DNA of 64,000 bases from Clostridium akagii DSM 12554. GTDB lineage: Bacteria; Bacillota; Clostridia; Clostridiales; Clostridiaceae. The position numbers were made by a program, and so were the translations under genes. Positions 17,150-25,605 of the stretch are shown piece after piece. The stretch is from contig NZ_JMLK01000015.1 of the NCBI RefSeq assembly GCF_000686725.1, positions 1 to 64,000 on the forward strand, written 5' to 3'. Each line of letters begins with the position of its first letter. Position 1 is the first letter of the stretch. Under the pieces are notes generated by a model. The model was not told the DNA's origin, did no database searches, and saw nothing but the letters and a program-made list of their open reading frames with translations.

Positions 17150-17527
17150 ATGGTATTAACTTTAATTATATTTATAGGGTCTGCGTGGATTGTGCAAGCT
17201 ATGCTAAGCTATTTTCAAATGAAAAATTTTAATACGGAGTTTATAAGACTGCGTAGAAAAGGAAAAGTTGCAATCGGTAAAAAGAAAGGTAAGATAAGTT
17301 CTGGAACTATTGTACTGATTTGTATTGATGATAACCTGGAGATTTTAGAGGCTAAAATAATGACAGGAATAACGGTGTTTGCAAAGCTAAGGCCACTTAA
17401 AGAAATAGAACATGAAAATTTGCTTCATATAGATGACAAAATTATTAATAGGATGAATCCGAGAAAAATTAAAGCTGTTAAAAATGCAGTAGAAAATTAT
17501 TGTTCATTTAAGGAGGTGGTTAGCTAG
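17150..17527 (+). CDS. gutM: Glucitol operon activator GutM
   Basis: A 125-residue protein of the GutM family, an accessory activator of sorbitol operons. One N-terminal membrane helix (VLTLIIFIGSAWIVQAML, residues 2-19) precedes a basic cytoplasmic part with GKVAIGKKKGKISSGTIV and a C-terminal helix. Length and order match enteric GutM. AGAAAGGAGAA sits before the ATG. It is the first gene of the PTS operon, 34 bases ahead of srlA. The family's mechanism is not well known. Membrane anchoring suggests it works through the PTS or a regulator. Confidence 0.88.
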   Translation: MVLTLIIFIGSAWIVQAMLSYFQMKNFNTEFIRLRRKGKVAIGKKKGKISSGTIVLICIDDNLEILEAKIMTGITVFAKLRPLKEIEHENLLHIDDKIINRMNPRKIKAVKNAVENYCSFKEVVS

Positions 17528-17561
17528 ACTTATTAATAATAAATAAAAGAGAGGTGCTATT

Positions 17562-18116
17562 ATGCAATTATTAACAAATTTAGCAACAGGATTTATTGGG
17601 CTTTTTAATGCAGGTGGTAAGGTATTTGTAGGATGGGTTACTGGTATAGTTCCAACGCTTATAATGCTGTTAGTTGCTATGAATGCGATTATTAAATTTG
17701 TTGGAGAAGAAAGAGTAGAAAGGTTGTTTAAAAAGCTAGGAGGAAACCCAGTCACAAGATATTTGGTTTTACCTGTAATAGCAACATTCTTCTTTTGCAA
17801 TCCAATGACTCTATCAATAGGTAAGTTCTTACCTGAAAGATACAAACCAAGTTATTATGCAGCGGCTTCATTTTCATGCCATACTATGAATGGATTATTT
17901 CCACATATCGATCCAGGAGAATTATTTGTTTTTCTTGGAATAGCAAATGGAATTTCAAAATTAGGACTACCAACTGCAGACTTAGCTATGAGATACTTCT
18001 TAGTTGGTGTTGTTACAAACTTCTTTAGAGGCTGGATAACAGATTTTACAACATCCTATGTTGAAAAGCAACAAGGAATAAAACTTTCAAGCAAAGTTAA
18101 AGTTTTAAATCTATAG
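17562..18116 (+). CDS. srlA: PTS glucitol/sorbitol-specific EIIC component
   Basis: A 184-residue membrane permease subunit (EIIC2 type, PF03608). Several hydrophobic helices are visible, including [18 protein letters not shown] and [20 protein letters not shown]. The conserved [21 protein letters not shown] is characteristic. It forms the translocation channel with the EIIBC subunit encoded next (26-base gap). GAGAGGTG precedes the ATG. The operon order gutM-srlA-srlE-srlB places activator and transporter together. Confidence 0.92.
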   Translation: MQLLTNLATGFIGLFNAGGKVFVGWVTGIVPTLIMLLVAMNAIIKFVGEERVERLFKKLGGNPVTRYLVLPVIATFFFCNPMTLSIGKFLPERYKPSYYAAASFSCHTMNGLFPHIDPGELFVFLGIANGISKLGLPTADLAMRYFLVGVVTNFFRGWITDFTTSYVEKQQGIKLSSKVKVLNL

Positions 18117-18142
18117 TGAATTAAGATAAGGGGGAAAGGTTT

Positions 18143-19138
18143 ATGGAGCAATTTAGAACTATTCAAGTTAAAGCAGGCTCAGGTGGATTTGGTGGTCCTT
18201 TAATAATTAAATTTACTAAGGACAAATATAAAATAGTTTGCGTAACTGGTGGAGTAATACCGGAACTCGCAATTAAAATTGCAGAGTTAAGTGGAGGAGA
18301 AGTTATAGATGGATTTAAGACTTCTATACCTGATGCTGAGACTGCCTGTGTAATAATAGATTGTGGTGGTACATTAAGATGTGGAATATATCCAAAGAAG
18401 AGAATTCCAACATTAAATTTAGTGGCTACAGGAAAAAGTGGTCCATTAGCAGAATTTATACTACCTGATATTTACATATCAGCCGTAAAACCTAATTGTG
18501 TGAGCATCTATGAAGGTACAGAAGAAGTGGAATCAATACCAGTAGTTCAAGAAGAAAAAAAGAAGGATTATAAATATACTTCAGATAAAAAAATAACAGA
18601 ACAATCTTCAGGTATTTTAGCCAAAATCGGTAAAGGAATGGGAGGAGTAATAGCTGTATTTTATCAAGCAGGTAGAGAAACAATTGATACAGTAATACAT
18701 ACTATACTTCCATTTATGGCCTTTATAGCTATGTTTGTTGGAATAATGACAAGCTCAGGACTTGGAAATGTTATAGCTAAAGGATTAACACCATTGGCAG
18801 GTAATATATTTGGATTATTACTATTGTCAGCAATATGTTCATTCCCATTTTTATCCCCATTTTTAGGACCCGGAGCCGTAATAGCACAAGTTATTGGAGT
18901 TTTAGTTGGAGTTCAAATTGGTAATGGAACAATACCTCCACAATTATCATTACCAGCATTATTTGCAATAAACTCACAAGCAGCTTGTGATTTTATACCA
19001 GTTGGGCTTGGGCTTGCAGAAGCCGATGCGGAAACAGTTGAAGTAGGAGTTCCAGCTGTGCTTTATTCAAGATGGATAACAGGGCCTACTACCGTATTTA
19101 TAGCATGGTTAGCTAGCTTTGGTTTATATGCAAAATAA
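18143..19138 (+). CDS. srlE: PTS glucitol/sorbitol-specific EIIBC component
   Basis: A 331-residue two-domain subunit. The N-terminal EIIB domain (about 1-130) starts [17 protein letters not shown], with the active Cys expected in IVCVTGG. A Lys/Glu-rich linker (about 130-155) leads to the EIIC domain with helices such as [19 protein letters not shown] and [18 protein letters not shown]. It phosphorylates sorbitol on import. The expected next gene, srlB, is displaced 253 bases downstream by a folded, GC-richer element. Confidence 0.92.
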   Translation: MEQFRTIQVKAGSGGFGGPLIIKFTKDKYKIVCVTGGVIPELAIKIAELSGGEVIDGFKTSIPDAETACVIIDCGGTLRCGIYPKKRIPTLNLVATGKSGPLAEFILPDIYISAVKPNCVSIYEGTEEVESIPVVQEEKKKDYKYTSDKKITEQSSGILAKIGKGMGGVIAVFYQAGRETIDTVIHTILPFMAFIAMFVGIMTSSGLGNVIAKGLTPLAGNIFGLLLLSAICSFPFLSPFLGPGAVIAQVIGVLVGVQIGNGTIPPQLSLPALFAINSQAACDFIPVGLGLAEADAETVEVGVPAVLYSRWITGPTTVFIAWLASFGLYAK

Positions 19139-19330
19139 ATTATTCTAGTGACCACTAGCCGTATTACTCTCATCTTCTTGAAGTGTGAGAGGACGGCGGC
19201 TAAGGCCATGGATAACGACTTCTAAGTTTCATATGGATGACCTGCGGCCTAAAAATTCCACCTGAAACAAAGAACTCTGTTTATAGATGTCTTTGCAATC
19301 ATTGTATTTATGATTAAAGTTTTTTATAAT
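19139..19330 (+). ncRNA. Candidate structured RNA or inserted repeat between srlE and srlB
   Basis: The gap between two PTS subunit genes is GC-richer than its surroundings and has no reading frame. Visible pairings are the palindrome CTAGTG/CACTAG (19145-19158), a hairpin CTCTCA/TGAGAG (19167-19191), and GTTTCATATGGA (19226-19237) against TCCACCTGAAAC (19257-19268) with a 2x2 internal mismatch. I do not know the function. It could be an RNA element, a processing or attenuation site setting srlB levels, or an inserted intergenic repeat. Confidence 0.4.
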
Positions 19331-19391
19331 GAGTAATATGGGTGAAAACTTTTATTACTCATTATAACTTTGTTAGATGGGAGGAATAATA

Positions 19392-19757
19392 ATGAAATTA
19401 ATATATAATACTAAAATAACAAAAATAGGTGATATGGTTCCGGATTTTTATCCAGAAAAAATGGTTATAATGTTTAAAGAAAATGCACCACAAGATTTAG
19501 CAGATTATTGTATTTTACATAATATTAACCAGCTCAATGAAGAGATTAAAATGGGACATACACTAAAGATAGGTAACGTAGAATATAAAATTACAGCTGT
19601 TGGCGATGTAGTTAATAAAAATTTAAGAGATTTAGGACATATTTGCTTAAAATTTGATGGAAGTAAAAAAGCAGCGTTAGATGGAACATTATATTTGGAA
19701 GATAAAGAAATAAAAGAAGTTTCAATAGGGGATATAGTTCAAGTAGTATCGTTTTAA
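19392..19757 (+). CDS. srlB: PTS glucitol/sorbitol-specific EIIA component
   Basis: A 121-residue cytosolic EIIA protein (PF03829) that passes phosphate from HPr to SrlE. The match includes MIMFKENAPQDLADYCILHN, with the active His in ILHN, and VGDVVNKNLRDLGHICLKFDG, typical of the family. The ATG at 19392 follows GGGAGG (19379-19384) by 7 bases. The frame extends five codons further up without reason. The weak GU-containing terminator at 19797-19829 closes the glucitol operon. Confidence 0.9.
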   Translation: MKLIYNTKITKIGDMVPDFYPEKMVIMFKENAPQDLADYCILHNINQLNEEIKMGHTLKIGNVEYKITAVGDVVNKNLRDLGHICLKFDGSKKAALDGTLYLEDKEIKEVSIGDIVQVVSF

Positions 19758-19796
19758 TCTTTAATTAATTTAAAAATAATAGCAGATAATTTATAA

Positions 19797-19829
19797 AGAA
19801 AGGGTCGAAAATTGGGCTCTTTTTTTTTG
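19797..19829 (+). terminator. Terminator after srlB
   Basis: AAAGGGTC pairs with GGCTCTTT through two G-U pairs around an AT-rich loop, followed by nine T residues. Confidence 0.65.
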
Positions 19830-19884
19830 CTTTAGAATACTAAAAATTTAAATTATAACTTCTACAAAAATTTTTAGTTTAAAC

Positions 19885-19907
19885 TTGTCATGGTTTTCAC
19901 AGGACAA
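19885..19907. promoter_or_regulatory. Inverted repeat, probable MtlR operator before mtlA
   Basis: TTGTC (19885-19889) and GACAA (19903-19907), with inner TG and CA also symmetric, resemble MtlR sites of Firmicutes. The centre lies about 36 bases before the start implied by the -10 box TAAGAT (19920-19925), so a bound activator would replace a missing -35. Confidence 0.5.
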
Positions 19908-19927
19908 CATTAAAGTAGATAAGATTG

Positions 19928-19941
19928 TAAAAACGTTTACT
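19928..19941. promoter_or_regulatory. cre-like site at the mtlA transcription start
   Basis: TAAAAACGTTTACT matches 12 of 14 positions of TGNAANCGNWNNCA. It overlaps the predicted transcription start of the mannitol operon. Confidence 0.5.
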
Positions 19942-19984
19942 TGGGCATATAGTAAGGGTAGATCAAATCAAAGGAGGAATTCTT

Positions 19985-21430
19985 ATGGATAACACTAAAA
20001 ATATAAAATCAAGTAGTAAAGGCGGAATTAAAGTTAAAGTACAAAAGTTTGGTGGATTTCTTGCAGCAATGGTAATGCCAAACATCGGCGCATTTATAGC
20101 ATGGGGACTATTAACGGCATTATTTATTCCTACTGGCTGGCTTCCTAATGCGGAATTGAACAAACTAGTAAGTCCTATGATAACATTTCTTTTACCACTT
20201 CTTATAGGATACACTGGAGGTAAACTTATTTATGGTACAAGAGGAGCTGTAGTTGGAGCAATTGCAGCAATGGGAGTTATTATAGGTTCACCAGTAACAA
20301 TGTTTTTAGGCGCAATGATAGTTGGACCTTTAGGCGGATATTTAATTAAGAAGTTTGATAAACTTGTAGAAGGTAAAGTTCCAACAGGATTTGAAATGCT
20401 TGTAAACAATTTTTCTTCTGGAATATTATCGGCTATACTTGCTGTACTAGGTTTCTTAGTAATAGGACCAATAGTAAGTAGTTTCTCAATGGGTCTTGGA
20501 AGTGCTGCAAAGTGGGTTACTGATATTGGAATGCTTCCACTTATAGCACTATTTGTTGAACCAGGTAAGATATTATTTTTAAATAATGCAATTAATCATG
20601 GGATTTTTGATCCGCTGGGAATAGCTCAGGTAAAAGCAGCTGGAAGTTCAATCTTCTTTCTTCTTGAATCAGATCCTGGTCCTGGTCTCGGTATTCTTCT
20701 TGCATACAGCTTTTTCGGAAAAGGAAATGCAAAGAGCTCAGCACCTGGAGCTGTAATAATTCATTTCTTCGGTGGTATTCATGAAATATATTTTCCATAT
20801 GTATTAATGAATCCTCTACTTTTAATTGCTGTAATTCTTGGAGGAATGGCTGCTGATCTTACATTTGTACTTACTGGAGCTGGACTTGTTGCATCAGCAT
20901 CACCAGGTAGTATTATTGCAGAGGTAGCTATGAGTCCTAGAGGACACTTATTACCTGTATTAGCAGGTGTATTAGTTGGAACAATAGTGTCATTCTTGGT
21001 AGGATCATTTATAGTTAAAAAAAGCAGTGCGTCAGCAGAAGAAGATTCTTTCGATAATGCTCAAAACTTGGTAAGCGATATGAAAGTTGAAAGCAAATCA
21101 CAAAATAAAATTGAAAGTAATGTAGAAAAAATTGAAGCTTCTGAGGAAATGCCTGAACTTATAATATTTGCATGTGATGCAGGAATGGGTTCATCAGCAA
21201 TGGGAGAATCTATACTTAAAAAGAAATTAAAGAATGCAGGAATAAGTATTGAGGTGCAACATTCACCAGTAGATGAAATACCTAAAAATGCAAAAGTTGT
21301 ATTTATACAGGAAAGTCTTGCACCAAGAGCATTAAAGGTAGTTCCAAATGCAAAAATAATCACAATTAAAAATTTCCTTGATAACAAGGTGTATGATGGA
21401 TATATAGATACATTAAAAAAATTGATCTAA
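19985..21430 (+). CDS. mtlA: PTS mannitol-specific EIICB component
   Basis: A 481-residue membrane permease that imports mannitol as mannitol-1-phosphate. The EIIC domain (about 15-345) has many hydrophobic helices and the conserved [16 protein letters not shown] and [15 protein letters not shown] motifs. After a charged linker, the EIIB domain carries the phosphorylated Cys397 in [14 protein letters not shown]. It ends after EIIB. The EIIA domain is supplied by mtlF. AAAGGAGGA precedes the ATG. An MtlR-like operator and a cre-like site lie upstream. Confidence 0.95.
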   Translation: MDNTKNIKSSSKGGIKVKVQKFGGFLAAMVMPNIGAFIAWGLLTALFIPTGWLPNAELNKLVSPMITFLLPLLIGYTGGKLIYGTRGAVVGAIAAMGVIIGSPVTMFLGAMIVGPLGGYLIKKFDKLVEGKVPTGFEMLVNNFSSGILSAILAVLGFLVIGPIVSSFSMGLGSAAKWVTDIGMLPLIALFVEPGKILFLNNAINHGIFDPLGIAQVKAAGSSIFFLLESDPGPGLGILLAYSFFGKGNAKSSAPGAVIIHFFGGIHEIYFPYVLMNPLLLIAVILGGMAADLTFVLTGAGLVASASPGSIIAEVAMSPRGHLLPVLAGVLVGTIVSFLVGSFIVKKSSASAEEDSFDNAQNLVSDMKVESKSQNKIESNVEKIEASEEMPELIIFACDAGMGSSAMGESILKKKLKNAGISIEVQHSPVDEIPKNAKVVFIQESLAPRALKVVPNAKIITIKNFLDNKVYDGYIDTLKKLI

Positions 21431-21460
21431 AAAATAACTTATAAGTAAGTGGTGAAGGAA

Positions 21461-23518
21461 ATGGATGAATTAACAGCAAGACAAAAGTTTATTTTTAATA
21501 CGTTATTTGAAATCCATACATTAAGCGTTAAAGAGCTTTCTAAGCAGATGGATGTGAGTTCTCGTACAATATTGAGAGAGATAACTTCCATGAATATTGT
21601 ACTAAAGAACGAGGACATTAAAATAGCCGTGAAAAATGGAAGCTTGGTAATTTTTGGCGATGATAAAGAAATAAACATTCTAAATCAGTCCTTAGGTGTG
21701 ATTCCAAAACAGTGGCTACTTACCCAAGAACAAAGGATGCTCTTAATCACTGCGGAACTGTTATTAGCTAATGAGCCATATAAGTCTTCATTTTTCAGTT
21801 ATCAGCTTAATGTAGTTGAAGGTACAATAAGTTTATATATGGATAAAATTAAACAATGGCTTGCTGTAAGGAATCTATCCTTCAGTAGAAAAAATGGATA
21901 TGGGATATTAGTTATTGGATCAGAATGGAATAAAAGAAATGCATTAATTGAACTTATTTATGAATATAAACCTGTGGAAGAATTATTGGCTTATGTATAT
22001 GATACAAAAGAAGATTCAGCAACACAGTCGTTTTTTAAGATATTATTTGGTAGTGAAGCTATTGAGATTTCAAAAAAAATTATGACATTTGTAAACAATG
22101 AAATTGCAAATGTTGATGATATTGCTTATTTAACTTCACTTATCCACATAATTATAGCAATTAAAAAAACAATGGAAAATCATCCAATAGTTCTTCCATT
22201 AGAGTTTATCCAAGATGTACTTTCATTTAATGAATTTTCTTTTAGTCATAAATTGCAAGGATTTTTACACAAATTGAATATATCAATTACTGACAGTGAA
22301 ATCGCAAATATATCTATTCATCTTTTAGGTAACAAATATATATATAATTCCGATAGAAAGTTTGAAGAACTTGGAGTTACTTTAGAAGATTTGGCGGCAG
22401 AAGTGGTATATGAAGTTGAAAAAAAACTAGACATTACAATTAACTTTGATAATCAGTTAATTTTAGGTTTATCAAATCACTTTAATCCTGCTATTTATAG
22501 GATTAATATGGGAATAACAGTAAAAAATCCCATAGTAGATCAGGTAAAGGAATATTATGGAGATTTGTTTAATGCAGTAGATTATGCGTGTAAACTTGTT
22601 TTTCTAAAATATAACATTAAAATGTCCAAAGATGAAATTGGATTTGTAACTATGCATATTGGCGCAGCTATAGAAAGAACAGAAAATTTAAAAAATAAAC
22701 TTTCTGTACTTGTCATTTGCCCAAATGGTATGGGTGCAGCACGTATATTATCAAGTAAGGTTAAAAATGTTATACAAGGCATTGATGAAGTTAGTATTGA
22801 ATCACTAAAGGATTGGTCTGAAAATGATAAAAAGTATGACATAATTCTTTCCACTGTAAATATTGATACAAATAAGAGTTTTCCAGATAGTAATATAATA
22901 ATTGTTTCACCGTTCTTGAATAGTGAAGATATAGCAAAAATAAATAATTGTATTAAAACAATAAAAGAACAAAGTAATTCCTTTGATTATGTTATTTCTC
23001 TTGCTCAAAAGGATAAAAGTGAAAATTATGAAGAAGAGAAGTATGAAATGATAAATAATATGATTAAAACTTTACAGATAGAGACAATACAATCAGAATC
23101 TTTTGATGAAATGGTCGCTTTGATTACATCAAAGATTTATGATAATAAAATAATAAATAATAAAGAAGAAATAGAAGAGCTAATAGTGAAAAGAGAAAAG
23201 ATGGGAAGCGTTGCTATACCTAATGCACATGTGGCACTTTTGCACACTAGATCTGATTTTGTTATCAGTCCATTTGTAGGGGTATATAGGCTGAAAAAAT
23301 TTATGTCAATTCAATCTACAGGATTTGTAAATGAGCAAGTGGACACTTTTATAGTACTGCTAGCGAGAAAAAACGAACAACCATATATACTTGAAGAAAT
23401 GGGGAATATCAGTATATCGCTAATAGAAAATAAAAGTTTTACAGAAACTCTCAGAATGGGAGATATAAAAGATTTGCGAGATAAAATGTTGAAAATATTT
23501 AATAAGGAAAATAATTAA
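21461..23518 (+). CDS. mtlR: PRD-containing transcriptional activator of the mannitol operon
   Basis: A 685-residue regulator: HTH at LSVKELSKQMDVSSRTILRE, two PTS-regulation domains (PRD1 about 190-300, PRD2 about 300-410 with VTMHIGAAIERTENL), an EIIB-like domain whose Cys lies in VLVICPNGMGAARIL, and an EIIA-like domain with VAIPNAHVALLHTR. Phosphorylation of the PRDs by HPr and of the EIIB/EIIA parts by the mannitol PTS sets its activity. The ATG at 21461 gives MDELTARQ but has a close AAGGA. A GTG at 21449 is possible. In the EIIA-like domain the AIPH motif of mtlF reads AIPN, so phosphotransfer there may be altered. Confidence 0.88.
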   Translation: MDELTARQKFIFNTLFEIHTLSVKELSKQMDVSSRTILREITSMNIVLKNEDIKIAVKNGSLVIFGDDKEINILNQSLGVIPKQWLLTQEQRMLLITAELLLANEPYKSSFFSYQLNVVEGTISLYMDKIKQWLAVRNLSFSRKNGYGILVIGSEWNKRNALIELIYEYKPVEELLAYVYDTKEDSATQSFFKILFGSEAIEISKKIMTFVNNEIANVDDIAYLTSLIHIIIAIKKTMENHPIVLPLEFIQDVLSFNEFSFSHKLQGFLHKLNISITDSEIANISIHLLGNKYIYNSDRKFEELGVTLEDLAAEVVYEVEKKLDITINFDNQLILGLSNHFNPAIYRINMGITVKNPIVDQVKEYYGDLFNAVDYACKLVFLKYNIKMSKDEIGFVTMHIGAAIERTENLKNKLSVLVICPNGMGAARILSSKVKNVIQGIDEVSIESLKDWSENDKKYDIILSTVNIDTNKSFPDSNIIIVSPFLNSEDIAKINNCIKTIKEQSNSFDYVISLAQKDKSENYEEEKYEMINNMIKTLQIETIQSESFDEMVALITSKIYDNKIINNKEEIEELIVKREKMGSVAIPNAHVALLHTRSDFVISPFVGVYRLKKFMSIQSTGFVNEQVDTFIVLLARKNEQPYILEEMGNISISLIENKSFTETLRMGDIKDLRDKMLKIFNKENN

Positions 23519-23551
23519 ATTTATATAGAAAAGCTAATAGGAGGCAAACAA

Positions 23552-23992
23552 ATGAGTAAACAAATTTTAGTAGCAGAAAATGTTGAATTAAAAGTAGCTT
23601 CAGAATCAAAATACCAGGCTATTGAGAGAGTTGGAAACCTTTTGGTTTCAGCAGGGTATGTAAATAAGAATTACATTGAAGGAATGAAAGCTAGAGAAGA
23701 TGAAGTTACAACATATATGGGTAATGGTGTAGCTATACCCCATGGTATGAATGAATATAAAAAAGAAATAATAGCATCAGGTATAGTTATTGCTCAATAT
23801 CCTGAAGGAGTTGACTTTGGGGATGGAAATATTGCTTATGTGGTTATAGGTATTGCAGGCAAAGGTGAAGAACATATGGAGATATTGTCCAAAATAGCTT
23901 TAACAGTTCAATATGAAGAAAATGTTGAAAGACTTAGAGTTGCAAAAACACCAGAAGAAGTTATATCAATAATAGACGAAGGAGAGATGTAA
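23552..23992 (+). CDS. mtlF: PTS mannitol-specific EIIA component
   Basis: A 146-residue cytosolic EIIA protein that passes phosphate from HPr-His to the EIIB Cys of MtlA. The active His64 is in GVAIPHGMNEYKKEI. The family block TYMGNGVAIPHG and the end VEEVISIIDEG-like helix fit. Its start has TAGGAGG. It is 33 bases behind mtlR and one base before mtlD, so all are co-transcribed. Confidence 0.93.
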   Translation: MSKQILVAENVELKVASESKYQAIERVGNLLVSAGYVNKNYIEGMKAREDEVTTYMGNGVAIPHGMNEYKKEIIASGIVIAQYPEGVDFGDGNIAYVVIGIAGKGEEHMEILSKIALTVQYEENVERLRVAKTPEEVISIIDEGEM

Positions 23993-23993
23993 T

Positions 23994-25151
23994 ATGAAAG
24001 CACTGCATTTTGGAGCTGGTAACATAGGAAGAGGATTTATTGGGTACTTGTTAGCAAAATCAGGATATGAGGTTACTTTTGTTGATATATCCAATGCTTT
24101 AGTAGATGATATAAATAAATACGGCAGATATAAAGTGATAACATTAAGTACAACAAAAAGCGAGGAAGAAATACAAAATGTAAAAGCAGTAGGTTTAAAT
24201 GACACAGAAAAATTACAAAAATATGTTTCTGAAACTGATTTGATTACTTTATCAATAGGTGCAAATAATTTAAAAAGTACTGGAAAATTGTTATATAAAC
24301 TTTTACTAGAAAGATATAATAGTAAGAACGAAAAACCACTAGACATAATTGCATGTGAAAATGCATTATTTGCTACTAATATGCTGAAAGATTCCATATT
24401 AGAAGAAGCAAATGATGAGTTTAAAAACTATTTAGAGAAATATGTTGGTTTTCCAAATAGTGCAGTTGATAGAATTGTTCCTAATGTGAACATTAAAAAA
24501 GAATTGCCAATTGATGTAGCTGTTGAAGATTTTTATGAATGGGATATTGAGAGCACAAAAGTTAAAATAAATAAAAAAATAATAGGTGCAGACTATGTAG
24601 AAAACCTAGAACCTTACCTTGAGAGAAAACTATTTTTATTGAATGGAGCTCATGCAACAGTAGCTTATCTTGGCTATAAAAAAGGCTATAAATTTATCCA
24701 TGAAGCAATACAAGATGAGTTTATAAGAAAGGTTGCTATTGGTTTTCATGGTGAAGCTATAGAAGCGTTAAGCAAAAAACATAAGCTAGATAAAAATGCT
24801 TTAAATGAATATTCTAAAAAGTTAATTAAAAGATTTGAAAATACCTATCTTCAAGATGAGTTATTCCGTGTTGGACGTGACCCTATGAGGAAATTAGCCT
24901 CAAACGATAGATTGATATCACCACTTAAACTTTGTTTTCAATACAATATGGAATACACTAACATTATATGTGGAATTGCAGCGGGATTTACATTTAACTA
25001 TAGCGGAGATGAAAAAGCGGAAGAAATACAAACAATTATAGGTTCAAGGGGAATAAAAAGTGCAATTAATATTGTGACAGGATTAGATAAAGAGAGTCCT
25101 TTATTAGATAAAATTGCTGAGAAATATAATGAATTAATGACTATAAAATAA
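23994..25151 (+). CDS. mtlD: Mannitol-1-phosphate 5-dehydrogenase
   Basis: NAD-dependent oxidation of mannitol-1-phosphate to fructose-6-phosphate. The 385-residue length is normal. N-terminal Rossmann motif LHFGAGNIGRGFIGYLLAKSG, the conserved PNSAVDRIVP, and the catalytic-domain block LLNGAHATVAYLGYKKGY with its Lys/His are visible. The ATG overlaps the ribosome site left at the mtlF stop. A strong hairpin follows at 25190-25228. Together with mtlA/mtlR/mtlF it forms a complete mannitol operon. Confidence 0.95.
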   Translation: MKALHFGAGNIGRGFIGYLLAKSGYEVTFVDISNALVDDINKYGRYKVITLSTTKSEEEIQNVKAVGLNDTEKLQKYVSETDLITLSIGANNLKSTGKLLYKLLLERYNSKNEKPLDIIACENALFATNMLKDSILEEANDEFKNYLEKYVGFPNSAVDRIVPNVNIKKELPIDVAVEDFYEWDIESTKVKINKKIIGADYVENLEPYLERKLFLLNGAHATVAYLGYKKGYKFIHEAIQDEFIRKVAIGFHGEAIEALSKKHKLDKNALNEYSKKLIKRFENTYLQDELFRVGRDPMRKLASNDRLISPLKLCFQYNMEYTNIICGIAAGFTFNYSGDEKAEEIQTIIGSRGIKSAINIVTGLDKESPLLDKIAEKYNELMTIK

Positions 25152-25189
25152 TTTGATATGCAGAAAAATAAAGAAAAGATTCAATTGGA

Positions 25190-25228
25190 AATGGTCATAG
25201 GGAAAAATTTCCTATGACCATTTTTTTT
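25190..25228 (+). terminator. Terminator of the mannitol operon
   Basis: ATGGTCATAGG (25191-25201) pairs with CCTATGACCAT (25211-25221), extended inward by GGAAA/TTTCC, and is followed by eight T residues. Confidence 0.9.
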
Positions 25229-25331
25229 CATCAAACCCATCTTTGGGTTTTTTATAATTTTTTTTAGTTTAGTAGCAGTAATATTGTAATAAACATAAAA
25301 ACATTAAGTTTTGAATTTTACTATAAAATCA

Positions 25332-25371
25332 TTGTTAAAGAATTGACAATGATTTTAAACTGTTATACAAT
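25332..25371 (+). promoter_or_regulatory. adhE promoter with overlapping Rex-like operator
   Basis: TTGTTAAAGAATTGACAA (25332-25349) matches the clostridial Rex box TTGTTAANNNNTTAACAA with one mismatch. Its right half contains a perfect -35 TTGACA (25343-25348), and TACAAT (25366-25371) follows after 17 bases. Rex bound here would repress adhE while NADH/NAD is low. That adhE is a Rex target in clostridia is established. The box itself is a prediction. Confidence 0.7.
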
Positions 25372-25514
25372 AGTTTTATAAGTTAACTTATAAAACTAAG
25401 CATACCTAAACAAAAAAGATTTAATAAACAAGGGAAAATGATGTAAATAGCCAGTATTATGATACTTTTTATAAAAATAACTATCAATGTACTATTTTAC
25501 TGTTATACAACAGT
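25359..25514. promoter_or_regulatory. Palindrome cluster upstream of adhE
   Basis: ACTGTTATACAATAGT (25359-25374) and the perfect palindrome ACTGTTATACAACAGT (25499-25514) are two copies of one 16-base element, 140 bases apart. Between them, 25372-25397 is a perfect 26-base palindrome centred on GTTAAC. The first copy overlaps the -10 box. No known operator is recognised. Confidence 0.5.
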
Positions 25515-25535
25515 ATACATTGAATAATAACTATG

Positions 25536-25545
25536 CACATATGTG
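25536..25545. promoter_or_regulatory. CACATATGTG palindrome in the adhE leader
   Basis: Identical to the core found at 15936-15945 before the sorbitol dehydrogenase gene and close to those at 12310 and 17017. It lies about 60 bases before the adhE start codon. Confidence 0.45.
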
Positions 25546-25605
25546 TTAAAAAATTATCAATACAATTTCATTGAAATTTATTTAAATCAAAAGGGGTGTA
25601 TGTAT

